Below, piece by piece: positions 1 through 10,317 of a stretch of DNA of 64,000 nt. A program made the translations under genes and the position numbers. Origin of the DNA: Bemisia tabaci. Lineage: Eukaryota; Arthropoda; Insecta; Hemiptera; Aleyrodidae. The stretch lies in NCBI RefSeq assembly GCF_918797505.1, contig NC_092800.1, positions 34,896,263 to 34,960,262 on the forward strand. Direction: 5' to 3'. The notes below the pieces were generated by a model. That model had not been told where the DNA came from. It was given only the letters and a program-made list of their open reading frames with translations, and searched no databases. The stretch's first letter is position 1, and the number at the start of each line of letters is the position of its first letter.

Positions 1-330
1 CACGAGTCAGAAATTACCTGGCTTTTTTCATGAAGTTTCTGACTTTCCCCACGAATTCCCTGACTTTTTCCAAATATTCCCTGACTTTTCCTACGAATTC
101 CCTGACTTTTCCCATGAATTCCCTGATTTTCCCACGAATTCCTTAACTTTCCCGAAAAATTCCCTGACTTTCCCACGAAATCCCTGACTTTCCCACAAAT
201 TCCCTGACTTCCCACAAATTCCCTGACTTTCCCCCCCCCCAAACTTCCCTGACTTTTTCCACAAATTCCCTGACTTTTTCCACAAATTCCCTGACTTTCC
301 CCAAAAATCCCCTGACTTTTCCCGGTTTTT
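1..330. repeat. CCCTGACTTT minisatellite
   Basis: Roughly fifteen degenerate units of about 19-22 bases, each close to AATTCCCTGACTTTTCCCAC. A C-run interrupts it near 230-240. The unit matches the subterminal sequence of the K elements seen elsewhere (for example 36780-36840), so the array probably grew from a K end. Short reading frames across it are by-products of the repeat. Confidence 0.85.
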
Positions 331-590
331 CAGACAGCTGGTATCCCTATCAATAAATTCCCATACTTTTTCTTGAGAAATTTGACAACATCCGAGTGTT
401 CATAGGGTGTTCTTTATTAAAACCGGACGTCCGATGACGGCGTGACACGAGCTGAGGTGGTGGCGTCGGCGGGAATTTCGCGCGCTGAGCCGAGCAAGCC
501 GTGGCGGCGGTGACGTGGTGACGTCAAAGCATTTATTGAACTACAAAAGTTGTATTTCATCTTCAATGCGAGGCCACGCTCCGCCGCACA
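331..590. other. Unassigned spacer
   Basis: No repeat partner or coding signal recognised. From about 420 to 600 it is CpG-rich. Confidence 0.4.
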
Positions 591-826
591 GTGGGTCCAG
601 TCAATCAGAGACGTTGGACACGAAATTCGAAACTAAAACAGCAAATGTTTAAGTTTAATTCGTCAGATTTTAAAATTTAAGGGGTGCTCCGAAAATAATA
701 TTTCACGCGGAAACCGCAGGAAACACTTTTAAAACCTCAAAGTTTTGTATAAACGGAGTTATAAGCTTGTAAAGTTTCCGAATTTGGCCCGACCTCTCAT
801 GTTGACTCGATCCACTGTGCGCCGCC
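591..826. mobile_element. M element copy 1 (foldback repeat)
   Basis: The left end carries CGCCGCACAGTGG and the right end CCACTGTGCGCCGCC, an inverted pair. The interior (hexamer-like phrases such as ACTTTTAAAACCTC and AACGGAGTTATAAGC) recurs in M2 (20.8 kb), M3 (29.2 kb), M4 (35 kb) and M5 (61.2 kb). About 236 bp, non-coding. Superfamily not assigned. Confidence 0.7.
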
Positions 827-2009
827 CCGCTGAGCCATCTCCCTCTGCCAACAATCGTTTTCCTGTGCCTCCACTCCACACCGCAAGGGATCTCAGGGTG
901 TAGAGGGGGGGGGGGGGGCGCGACACCGCGCCGCGCACCCACTCTTATAACTTCATCCCAAATTTTAGCAGGGTAGCAGCTGAATTTAGTTATGAGAAGT
1001 CCTTGTTTTTACTTAAAGTTTCCAGAAAATGTCCAGAAATGGTCTTCGCAAAATTCTCTGAATTTTTTTCGGTTAGATAATCCCCCCCCCTTTTTTTTAT
1101 TAGAAAAATTGGACTTTACGCTTTGCGCAGCATTCTTTCCAAATGAAAAAAAATGAAATGGTGGTTTTTGAAGTTTTCTCGAATTAAAATTTTTGACACG
1201 AGAAAAGGCATGGCTAGTTGAACTCAAAACAACCCCTTATTTTGTTTTCCAAAATGTGGCTTAGTTCATTTCTACTACCTCCATTTAGTCTAAGTGTGAG
1301 CTGACTAGCTATTCTCGAAGACGGCACCAGGGTCAAAGTCACGAGTTAAGTTCCCCATGAAGAACCTTGTTTTTTCGAATCTGGTTCAAGCGAGCTGGTG
1401 CCTTTTCATCAATGACGTCACAGTAATTTCATCTGTCGATGTTTGACGCTGAACTCGAGAGGCGCTGCTCGGCTTGAAAATCAAACGCGAGAGTTGAAAG
1501 TTCTGACTCGCTGCCAAAGGTCCAATTTACCCCTCGAGGCGCCGTCAATCAAACGTTTCCGTAATCACCCTAGCTCTGGGGATCGTTAGGATCCTGCCGC
1601 GGAGCTCTCTTGCGCTCGACACGAACTAATAGAGGGATCCCTGTTCCTTCCAGCCATAAACGTAGAAGAGTAGCTAAACATGGTTATCAGGGTTAAACGG
1701 CCAGACCGCAGGAGTGCGTTCTAATAAGACTACTTTCTTCAACAGAATTTTTCCCAAATATGCCCTCAATCAGCTATTCTCCTTCAAATTGAGATCTAAA
1801 AAATATGAGGTTATAAATGAATTTACCATCAAAAGTTAGTGATAACCGTTTTTCATGAGTTTTGGTCTATAACCTTCACCACGATTCAGAAAAAAACGAA
1901 ATGCAATTACGTTGTTTCGAGGGGGAAACAAAAGCAGAAAATGTTTGAATCTGTCTATTCGTCGCTCTCCTCACATAAGGGCGTAACTATAGTAACTATA
2001 CTCATTTTT
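827..2009. other. Unassigned spacer
   Basis: Contains a 14-base G run at 905-918 and a C10 run at 1081-1090. Short ORFs here have no recognisable domain. Nothing else seen. Confidence 0.4.
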
Positions 2010-2188
2010 TTCCGAGAGAACGTTTGCTCGGACTCCTTTGAAAATTTTAAGGAATTTGCTTTGAACTATGGAGAAAATTCACTGTTTGCACGAAAATCCG
2101 CACAACCGTTTTCATGTAAAAGATTAAATCGCCCGAGTAAGGCAATAGCTGATGTAACTGGGTTCCTTTCTGTTTAACGCGGTCCAAT
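2010..2188. mobile_element. Q element copy 1, left-truncated
   Basis: The right part of the Q repeat, ending GGTTCCTTTCTGTTTAACGC then GGTCCAAT. It shares phrases such as AATAGCTGATG and GAAAATTTTAAGGAAT with copies at 34.6, 37.5 and 51.7 kb. The small ORF spanning it is repeat sequence. Confidence 0.6.
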
Positions 2189-2209
2189 TAACCCTGTCTT
2201 CAATACCTA

Positions 2210-2766
2210 CAATGGACCACTAGACTAGGTACGAATTTCAGCATTCTGATACATGTTTCTCAACCAAAATTTCACGTAAAACACGATGTGCACAACAAAA
2301 ATTACAGAATTCAACTCCTTACGAAGATATTTAATGATTCATGATGCGTGAATTCAAACCGCCCGCTCATGAAAACTCAATGCTCTACGTGATTCACATC
2401 GCGCGCTAAACGTTCATCATGATAGTCTCTGCAATATAAAAATCCGGAAACCTCAATCTTGACGGTTTGGCTCAGCTATAGCAAATTTCTTGTGTTTTGA
2501 ACAACATATAATGGGAAATGAACATTGCTCGATGGAGAAGCTTGCTGAAACCGTTGTAGCGCGCGATTTGACTCGAGTAGAGCTTTGAGTTTCTTGTAAG
2601 CGGGCAGTTCAAATTCCTCGTAATCAATGTGAAATAAAAATGTTGAAATCTTCGTTAGGAGTTAGTTTCAGTAATATTCGTTGCGCTAATCGTGTTCTAC
2701 GTGAAATTCTGGTAAAGAAACATGCATCAGATTGCTTAAATTCGTACCTTGTCTAGTGGTCCATTG
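2210..2766. mobile_element. Large foldback element with about 80-bp terminal inverted repeats
   Basis: It begins CAATGGACCACTAGAC and ends in the complement GTCTAGTGGTCCATTG. Pairing continues inward for about 80 bases and again near the centre (GCCCGCT near 2360 with AGCGGGC near 2600). About 557 bp, single copy in the window, no ORF of note. No clear TSD. Confidence 0.7.
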
Positions 2767-2833
2767 CATGATTTTCGAGGCTCTTCTTAATGTGCAGTTG
2801 CGCCCTTTTGTCAGCCAGGCAACGTGTTATATC

Positions 2834-3133
2834 GGAACTCGGATAGAATTCGCCTACTTTACGACACTTCTCACGGCACAAGTAGGCGAATTCTAGCGGC
2901 TAATGGCAACGCCTCGTCGGCTCCTTAGACCGAGGACGCTCCGTGACAAAAAGGCCAACATTGAAATGCAGTTACGTTCTTTCTACTGTTCTTTCAATCG
3001 GTCTATTGCATCAGAACTCGGATAAAATTCGCCTACTTTAAGTCACTTCTGACGGCACAAGTAGGCGAATTCTAGCGGCTAATGGCAACGCCTCGTCGGC
3101 TCCTTAGACCGAGGACGCTCCCCGATAAAAAGG
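2834..3133. repeat. Two-copy tandem duplication, period 179 bp
   Basis: Copies of about 120 bp start at 2834 and 3013. Each contains a hairpin whose arms read GAATTCGCCTACTT-like and AAGTAGGCGAATTC, followed by GGCTAATGGCAACGCC. A few substitutions separate the copies. Confidence 0.8.
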
Positions 3134-3490
3134 CGGCGCGCGATTATTCGCTCGCAATCACCTCTCCCGACGTCGACGTCCCGGCTGCAGCGTCATCCCC
3201 TCCACCCTTCCGTCGACCACCCTCTTGTGCCGCCATTTTAATTAGCCGTGTTAAATTACGGGAAAGCAATTGGCGCCGGGTAGGCACGGCTCGGAGCTCG
3301 TTATTTTTAACTGGGACGAGCTTTGAGCTTTCTCCACCTGTTATATTTTGCAGGACTCGGCGCGCTTCAAAAGTAATAGGCTTCCACCCTTCCCACCCCC
3401 GCCCTGCGCCCGCCGTTATCCGGGATCCCTCGTTGCGCTTACGCTATCCTTCCGACCTCCCTCCTCATCGACGCCCGGCTCGTAGACGCG
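3134..3490. other. CpG-rich stretch
   Basis: Visibly GC- and CpG-rich compared with its surroundings. An open frame of 138 codons covers it, but it starts inside the tandem repeat and shows no recognisable domain, so I do not call a gene. Confidence 0.4.
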
Positions 3491-3530
3491 ATTTATGAAA
3501 TTGTTACGTTGGTCGAGGAGCCAATCGGGA

Positions 3531-3734
3531 CACTGAAAAAAAGTTACGGGCTCTACTTATAGACATACCGTACGTTCCGAGCTTACGAGGCCGAAAGTTC
3601 CGGGTGCTGGAGCCGTGGCTTCGATTACTCCGGGTGCTACGCTCGGAGCTTTCGGTGTCTGAGCCCGGAATGAGGGCGGTATGTCTATAATTGCCCGTAA
3701 GTACGGTTTCCACGGCCTGAGTTTTTTTTTTTCA
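3531..3734. mobile_element. D element copy 1
   Basis: Starts CACTGAAAAAAAGTTACGGG. Inverted pairs include GACATACCGT with CGGTATGTCTA, and CCGAAAGTTCCGGG with the complementary phrase downstream. The right end is degraded (TTTTTTTCAT). Same family as 6.8 kb and 49.9 kb. The CACTGA...T-run ends resemble families A, B and H. Confidence 0.75.
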
Positions 3735-3898
3735 TAAGAGGGAAACATTTCTTTGAAAGGTTCGAGTTGGCAGAAAATTATCAGAGCTTTTCCGCTTGCT
3801 ACGGCCGCATACGGCCGCATGTTATCATTTTTTGATGTTGTCATCCTGGCGTGTTAAAATACGTACTTTTATAAAATTAGGTAGAAGAATCTCCAGAT

Positions 3899-4063
3899 CA
3901 GTGGCGTGGCGTGAATTGCGATATATCGCTTGTTATGCCATTTAAACCTGTGGAAAAGGATCGATAAACAGGGTGTTCGCAGCGAACACCTTAATAATCG
4001 ATTCTTTACCATAGGTTTAAATGGCATAACAATCGATATATCGCAATTCACGCCACGCCACTG
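3899..4063. mobile_element. E element copy 1 (hAT-like MITE)
   Basis: A near-perfect palindrome with ends CAGTGGCGTGGCGTG. It is flanked by an exact 8-bp direct repeat, CTCCAGAT, at 3891-3898 and 4064-4071. The apex is GGTGTTCGCAGCGAACACC. The 8-bp TSD plus CAGTGGCG-type ends are known for hAT elements; 165 bp is too short to code for a transposase. Confidence 0.9.
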
Positions 4064-4406
4064 CTCCAGATAGGGAAGAAAAAACTTCTAGAACAATTTT
4101 TGACGCCATAGTTGATTTTTTGAGGCTATTCTTAGTGAAATATTCGTGCTTTTAAAAAAATATTTTATTTTATTCCCTCCTTTTAATCTGTGCTCTTTCT
4201 CTTCACTGCTAATAGTTCTATAACTCCTTTTTTTTCATTTTTTGACTGTCATGCCCGAACAGGATTAACTCGGCCAATTTAACGTTTTTTGGTGCTAAAA
4301 AAGCTGTGAAGTTGACTTAAAATCGATTAATTTTGTGCTTCGAATATGACAGATGGGAAGTCCAGGTAGCTTCCTGTCGGAATTTTTGAATTTCGACGTT
4401 TTATAA

Positions 4407-4555
4407 TTGGATTACATTTTGCAATAAAGAACCACTGTCTCTGGCCCTCTCATAAAAGCACCTTACTGCAGAGGAAAACCAGTAGCATATTTTCTGTTTC
4501 TAAAATGAGCCAGAATGACAGAAATATCGGTTCCTTATTGCAAAATGTAATCCAA
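4407..4555. mobile_element. C element copy 1
   Basis: Ends TTGGATTACATTTTGCAATA and the complement. The arms pair through the GGAACCAC phrase. Same family as copies at 15.5, 18.9, 27.6, 34.2, 51.4 and 52.8 kb. Non-coding foldback of about 150 bp. Confidence 0.8.
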
Positions 4556-5342
4556 CTGTACACATCAAATAGCCATAACCCTTTTGGGTGATTTTTGGAC
4601 AAAAATTTTACATCACTTTGACTCGATCAACATCGATTATTTTACACGTAGGTTTGAATGGGCGAAGCTCCCAGATAAGAGGATAAGAGAGGGATAAAGA
4701 GACAGAGGAGCATCAAAAAGCGCGTCGGAGTTTCACGTTGTTTGATTTGTTTTGGCAGCCGGAGCGGGCGCTGCTTTTAATAATCTTCAAGCTCAACGCG
4801 AGCGCGCCGAAAACCGCGCAGCCTTGCCGAATCACCTGCATAATTCGCGATTTTCAGGCGGAAAAATCAAAGTTCGATGGCCCCGCGCGGCAACGGTCGT
4901 CGAGAACTATGGGCCTGATCCCGCGGTGAGCTTGCACGAGAAAAATGGGCCGGGGGAGGGGGGGATTTCTGAAAGGAGGCTCAAAACATGTTTACCGAAC
5001 GCGTTCGGCGATTCTTCGGATTTGGGGTAGCATTCGAGTTTCCGATTCGAAGATTGCGGTCGTTGAATTTTATTCTCGCGCCGTGGCTGTTGGCTGTTCC
5101 GCATGGAAACCTTTCGTCTTGCAGACGCAGATGAAAACAGAAGACCAGTTTTTTCCGAAAGGAGACACAGCTGGAAGAGGAGGATCTAGAGGTTCGAGTG
5201 TCGCGCAGGACTAAATATATTCTCAGTTGGCAAGATTTTTAGCAAGTTTTGCGACTTGCTGCCAACCGTAGCCAACAAACTTCGGGCCAGAAACTATTAA
5301 CGTGCCTATATACGGAGAGCATACGGACACTTTGAAATGAGC
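4556..5342. other. Unassigned, GC-rich from 4750 to 5200
   Basis: Several overlapping open frames on both strands come from the CpG-rich composition. None has a domain, a convincing start context and splice signals together. Could be an unmethylated promoter-like island, but nothing proves it. Confidence 0.35.
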
Positions 5343-5601
5343 GGAGCTCTTATGGCCCAAAAGGGCAGCCAACCGTCTGACACAAGAAAAGTTACTGTCA
5401 ATCTTCAAAATTCAATATCAAACCAAGATGGCTAAGAATGTTTATGAAGTAGCTTTCTTTCGCCAAAAAAGCAGGTTTATAGAAAAAAAAGAAGAAAAAG
5501 AAAAAAAAAATACAGGCGACGGGTATAACAAGTAAAATAATAAATCACTCTGGATAATTCGAACTCACAGGTTAGCTGCCTTTTTGGGCTCTAAAAGCTC
5601 C
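5343..5601. mobile_element. P element copy 1
   Basis: Begins GGAGCTCTTATGGCCCAAAA and ends with the near-complement TTTTTGGGCTCTAAAAGCTCC. The same ends and interior (AATAATAAATCACTCTG) occur at 30307-30568. About 259 bp, no coding capacity. Confidence 0.75.
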
Positions 5602-5760
5602 ATGACGTAACCTTAAAATTACCAACATGCCCGAACTCTTCCTGAATAGATACTACTATCTAGGAACTACTATTTTTGACTCGTCCATGAAATCCCCTAG
5701 ATGTATAAGGAAACTAATAGCGCATAAATTGTTTCAAAAATGGTTAGAAATAACAATTCC

Positions 5761-5901
5761 TCCTTGCAAAATGTAGTCCAACTAATGACACTCCTCGTCT
5801 CTCGCTCGCCATTAAAGTTGGGCAACTTCTGGAAGTCATATTTACGAGAGGAAGTTGGTCGGGAATTGGATCCGTTAAGCGAAAGGATTAGCTCCGGATT
5901 A
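5761..5901. repeat. Left copy of a 137-141 bp direct duplication flanking B1
   Basis: From TGCAAAATGTAGTCC to GCTCCGGATTA, 137 bases (5765-5901) align without gaps to 6321-6457, with about three substitutions. It abuts element B1 directly. Its first bases resemble a C-family right end. Confidence 0.9.
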
Positions 5902-6315
5902 CACTGAAAAAAAATTCTCGGTGTTTTTACCAAGGTCCGTTGGTACCTTTACCATCTCACTTTTTTTACCAATTATTGATCATTTTACCAAGACAGACTG
6001 GTAAGCTTACCTAAAAACCGGTATTTTTACTGTTTTTTTCAGGTAAGAATACCACTTTTATTGGTAATCAATTCCCAGTAACTTTGCCATATTATCTCGG
6101 TAATTCTACCACAGTCGATGAAAAATATTGGCGTTTTTACCTAGGTCCAGTAAAATTACCGAGAGAGTTCAATAATTTTACCGAGATTTCTGGGTAAAAT
6201 TATCGATTCCATAAATGGTAATTTTACCAAGAAAAAACTGGGATCAAATAGAACCCTGAATTCTTGGTAATTTTACCCTTTTCTTGGTAAATACACCGAG
6301 ATTTTTTTTTCAGTG
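5902..6315. mobile_element. B element copy 1
   Basis: 414 bp with ends CACTGAAAAAAAATTCTCGG and, at the right, ACCGAGATTTTTTTTTCAGTG. The interior repeats short GGTAAAATTACC-like words on both strands. A second copy lies at 31247-31667. It sits exactly between two direct copies of the same 137-bp sequence, which is far longer than a normal TSD. Confidence 0.9.
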
Positions 6316-6316
6316 C

Positions 6317-6457
6317 TTCCTGCAAAATGTAGTCCAACTAATGACACTCCTCGTCTCTCGCTCGCCGTTAAAGTTGGGCAACTTGTGGAAGTCATATTTA
6401 CGAGAGGAAGTTGCTCGGGAATTGGATCCGTTAAGCGAAAGGATTAGCTCCGGATTA
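6317..6457. repeat. Right copy of the duplication flanking B1
   Basis: Matches 5761-5901. After GGATTA it runs on into GAGCGGAGG, presumably the original flank, whereas the left copy stops there at the element. Confidence 0.9.
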
Positions 6458-6780
6458 GAGCGGAGGCCACCGATGCAACGATGAGCTTTGACGAGGCGAT
6501 AGCTTCCACCCGGGGCCCGCTTAAAAGCTCCGTTTTCAGTGGGCGGAGAGAGCCGGAGCTTTCGTCCTTCGCATCAACGCTAATGATCCCATCGGCAGCG
6601 TCGATAATGCGATAACTTCGGTGACCGCCGTCCGAGAGGGGGTGGAACCAAGAGGTCGTCGTTGTGTTTAGGTTCGGACTTCGAGTACGCGGAGAAAAAA
6701 ACTTTTAGGGGCGGAGTTAAGAGGATTCGGCTCATGGATGTCATAAACGGGGGAAAAAGATTAAGATCTTTTTAAAGGAA

Positions 6781-6970
6781 AAAAGTATCGGGCTATACAG
6801 CCATACCGTCCGTTCCGGGCTCGGAGGCCGAAAGTTCCGGGTGCTGGAGCCGTGGCTTTGACTGCTCCGGCTGCTACGCCCGGAACTTTCGGTCTCTGAA
6901 CCCGGAACGCGGACGGTATGTCTAAATAGCCCGTAAGTACAGCTCTAACGATCGGAGTTTTTTTTCAGTG
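6781..6970. mobile_element. D element copy 2
   Basis: Degraded left end (AAAAGTATCGGGCTATACAG) and intact right end TTTTTTTTCAGTG. The GC-rich internal palindrome around GGAGCCGTGGCTTTGAC is conserved with D1 and D3. It directly abuts element Y1. Confidence 0.75.
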
Positions 6971-7268
6971 CACTGCCGTAATAGCGAAGAGAGCAGTAAA
7001 AGTATTTCTGTATGAGCCATGGTTGACACATGCAGTGGCGTGGCGTGCTTTGCGATATATCGATTGATCTACCATTTGAACCTATGAAAAAAGATCGATT
7101 ATCAGGGTGTTCGCAGCGAACACCTTAGTAATCGATTCTTTACCATAGCCTCAAATGGCGAGATATCGATATTCGATCATTCACGCCACACCACTGAGCA
7201 CATGCCTTCATGTGTCTCGAGGTTCATCCCGGCATGCACTTACTGCTCTCCTCGGTATCACGGCAGTG
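6971..7268. mobile_element. Y element copy 1, interrupted by E2
   Basis: Outer ends CACTGCCGTAATAGCGAAGA and CTCGGTATCACGGCAGTG, with GAGCAGTAA opposite TTACTGCTC. E2 (7033-7196) is nested inside. A relative at 61.8-62.4 kb shares the ends. Confidence 0.7.
7033..7196. mobile_element. E element copy 2
   Basis: Ends CAGTGGCGTGGCGTG and CGCCACACCACTG. The 8 bases on each side are GACACATG and AGCACATG, a 6/8 decayed TSD. Nested in Y1, so it is younger than Y1. Confidence 0.85.
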
Positions 7269-8345
7269 CAGTTTGAAAGTTTTTCGTAATAATTTGATTA
7301 ACTCTCGACTTCGGTTTCCACCAATAGGAAGCAACCTACGCTGAGAGAGGTGGTTCGGGATTAAAGCCCTTTTTCTACTGAGGCAGATATTCAAATTTTT
7401 AAAAAAACGTTGGAATAATGATTTTGGGGAAAATTTCTCGGTTGTTAAATGCGTCCAGCCTCGAAGAATAGTTTTCCGTCGAAAACTCAATTTCTGAAAA
7501 TTCGGCGGTTAAGCAACTCCCTTTTTCGCATAACCCGTCCAAATTGGGAATTTCACTTCATAATCCAGCAAAAATTTAGGAGAGAAACTTCTCTGCTTTC
7601 CCGCGGAGGAGAAAATCTTTACATCTTCGAAAAAAAAGAGAGGGAAAGATAATCAATTTTAAATTACTTTTGGAAAAAATACAAATCCTAACTTTCAATC
7701 AAACTCAAGTCCAGCAGCCCAGAAAGTATTTTTCGAGGTAAAAGCGAGCTTTTCGTGGAAATTCGTTGTTGATTAAAACGATTTCCTCGGGTGAGCTTTC
7801 TTTTGTTCTTTTCATTCGACTGTTCACTTGATCGGAATCGGATCGATTCTATCAGAGAGGAATCTCCCCAGATTAAATTACTTCCTGGAAATGAGGTTTT
7901 CAGGTCTGGAACCACGTGGAGCTTTTAGACAGGGGAACGCTTCCGACTGAAATTTCACTGCTGAATGTTCGAAGATAGCCTCTTTTACTACTAATAAAAT
8001 TCAACTTTGAATTAGGTTCAAAATTATTTCCAAATTAATCGTTATTTAATTGTGTTATGGTGTTTAAGAGTTTGCTCTTCTCTGATGGATGCATCTGTGT
8101 AAAAATTTTCACGTACTTAAAAGAGAAAAAAAACACAGTGAAAAAAGTTCATGATTTATCTTACAGGAGATATATATTGCTGAGTTAACGTTCATGTGAT
8201 TGGATGTCATCACACTGCAAACTTCTTTATGTTTGTAAGTCATTGCTTTTTTAAAAATTTCTTTTACACAATCGCTTTTTTCAGGAAGAAACATGCAATA
8301 AGAATCCTTGATACGTTTCCCCCAGAGATGAAGACTGGTATTCAG
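7269..8345. other. Unassigned AT-rich spacer
   Basis: Short open frames of up to 88 codons, on both strands, without recognisable motifs. No repeat partner found in the window. Confidence 0.35.
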
Positions 8346-8504
8346 CAGTCGCGTGGCGTGAATGATCGATTATCGATATTTCCCCTTTTGAGCTGTGATA
8401 AGAATCGATTATCGATTATCGCTTCGAACACCCTAATAATCGATCCTTTTACATAAGTTTAAATGGTAGATCAATCGATATATCGCAAACCACGCCACGC
8501 CACT
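8346..8504. mobile_element. E element copy 3
   Basis: Ends CAGTCGCGTGGCGTG and CACGCCACGCCACTG. Flanked by GTATTCAG and GTATTTAG, a 7/8 TSD. The centre has expanded ATCGATTATCGATT words. Confidence 0.85.
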
Positions 8505-8599
8505 GGTATTTAGCAATTCGAGACCAATGGTACCTAATTACTTGAAGATGTTCAAAAGGATTCTTCTAAGCATAATAACAAGAAATTTATACTTGAAAA

Positions 8600-8643
8600 A
8601 GTTTTCTTTTCTTCTTCTTCTTCTTCTTTTTTTTTTTTTTTTT
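8600..8643. repeat. TTC microsatellite and T run
   Basis: About seven TTC units, then about nineteen T residues. Confidence 0.9.
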
Positions 8644-9899
8644 GGAGGACTAAATGAGGAAAGTTAACAATATGAATTTTTCCCCCTTCTGATAAGAGAC
8701 TCTGGAGAGAAATAATTTTAACTACGAGAAAATATGCTGCCAAATGAGACATTAAATAGTGGTTTGATTTTAGATATATTTTGTTTTGAAACATGTGCGA
8801 TTCGGCAGATTCGGCTCTTTGACTCTGATCGAAACGTATACATTTTCGCGAAAGACAACTCGGCAGATGCGCAAAGGAGAGAAAAAATCTACTGAAAATA
8901 AGGATCAAGCGAAGATGCGAACGGGGGAGGAGGTGGAGGGATGAAGATTTTCCGCGGGTTCTGTTCCGATCCTCCCCAACAATATGTATGTGCTCAAAAC
9001 TCTTGAATTATACAAGAATTTGAGACGCAAGGCGGCAATGTTGTCGAATCTTTCGTAAATTCGCCGAATGTTATGGGTTGACTGGAAATTTCTGCAAATT
9101 TGTATTTCTTACACAGCCGGCAACGCCGAAAATGGCCAAGCTGTTATACACCGGGTGATAGGATGAACCCGTGGCGGACGGTATATATTTTTGGGAGAGC
9201 AAGAGCAAACTTTCCGATCCAGAGATGGTGGCGGTTGCCAAATTGGTCGGTCAAAAAACTGAAGAATTTAGAGCAAATTAGTTTGAAAATGGGTGTTTCA
9301 AACCCAATTCTCATTTTACAGACAGTTCCCCGGAAGAAAATGTGGGGTTCCATTTGAGCGCTGCGAAACTGCCCCTTATAATTCTTGTTTTTAACTCGAA
9401 ACAAGATCGCGGATTTTCAACTGAAAATTGCTCAGATTTTCATTTGGATTAATTGCAAAACCAGCAAAATTTTGAACATTAATTAAGGGTCAGTTTTAGG
9501 TAAAGAAAATAAAAACTGAGTCGATTTTGTAACCACCTAGAAAACGACGAAATGAATGGCGATCGACAGAATTCACCGAGCCTCATCAAAAAAAGATTAA
9601 TTTCTTCTCAGTTTGTGAGCAGAAAACTAAGCAACATCCTAATTTGAAATTTCTTGGGTATGTTCTTTAGATTTCAGGAAATTCACAGAAAGTTGCAGAA
9701 TGTTCAGTTCTTTCATTTTTGGATGAAAAAAAGACACACCAGGAAGGCGAATCGATGAATTTTGGCAGAGCTCCAGAAATTCTCTTGATAATCAAAATAA
9801 TGGGGTTTGTAAAAAGACAGACTTATAAACTTGAAGGGTTCCAATACATGAGCATGAAATTTAAAAGTCAATTGGCCCTAATTAATTAGGGGTCGCCGA
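8644..9899. other. Unassigned spacer
   Basis: No repeat family or supported gene recognised. Small open frames overlap on both strands near 9100-9400 and show no domain. Confidence 0.35.
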
Positions 9900-10317
9900 C
9901 AGTGGCGGGGCGCGAATGATCGGTTATCGACATTTCCCCATTTGAAGCTATGGTAAAGAATCGATTATTAAGGTGTTCGTTGCGATCTTCCTGTTTATCG
10001 ATCTTTTTTCGTAGGTTTAAAAGGCAGATCAATCGATACATCGATAAACACTGCCGTGCTAAGGAAGAACGCCGTATGAACATTCGAGAGTTGCCAAATT
10101 TTTCTAGATAAAACATGCATTTTTGACGACATTCATGCACATTTTTCTTTGCAATTTTCAGAAATTTTAGATTAAATTGCGCATAAAATTGTCTGAAAAT
10201 TTTGGGGGGAAACGTTCACAAGTTTACCAGGAAATTCGTGTTTTATCTAAGGAAATTTGGCAACGCCTGAAGGTTCATACGGCGTTTTTCCTTAGTACGG
10301 CAGAACATGCCACGCCA
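9900..10317. mobile_element. E element copy 4, interrupted by G1
   Basis: The left end CAGTGGCGGGGCGCG and body match E. The right end (TGCCACGCCA) resumes after the inserted G1 element. No clear outer TSD remains. Confidence 0.7.
10051..10303. mobile_element. G element copy 1, nested in E4
   Basis: 253 bp with ends CTGCCGTGCTAAGGAAGAAC and GTTTTTCCTTAGTACGGCAG. The host E4 sequence is split with AACA on both sides (10047-10050, 10304-10307), a 4-bp TSD. The next arm phrases GAGAGTTGCCAAATTT and AAATTTGGCAACGCC also pair. Confidence 0.85.

Noticed and set aside
1..330. CRISPR-like spaced repeats
   Set aside because: Units are degenerate and adjacent, without unique spacers, in a eukaryotic setting; it is a minisatellite.
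5761..6457. 137-bp copies flanking B1 read as LTRs
   Set aside because: The sequence between them is a TIR element with a second genomic copy lacking these flanks; the copies lack TG...CA ends.
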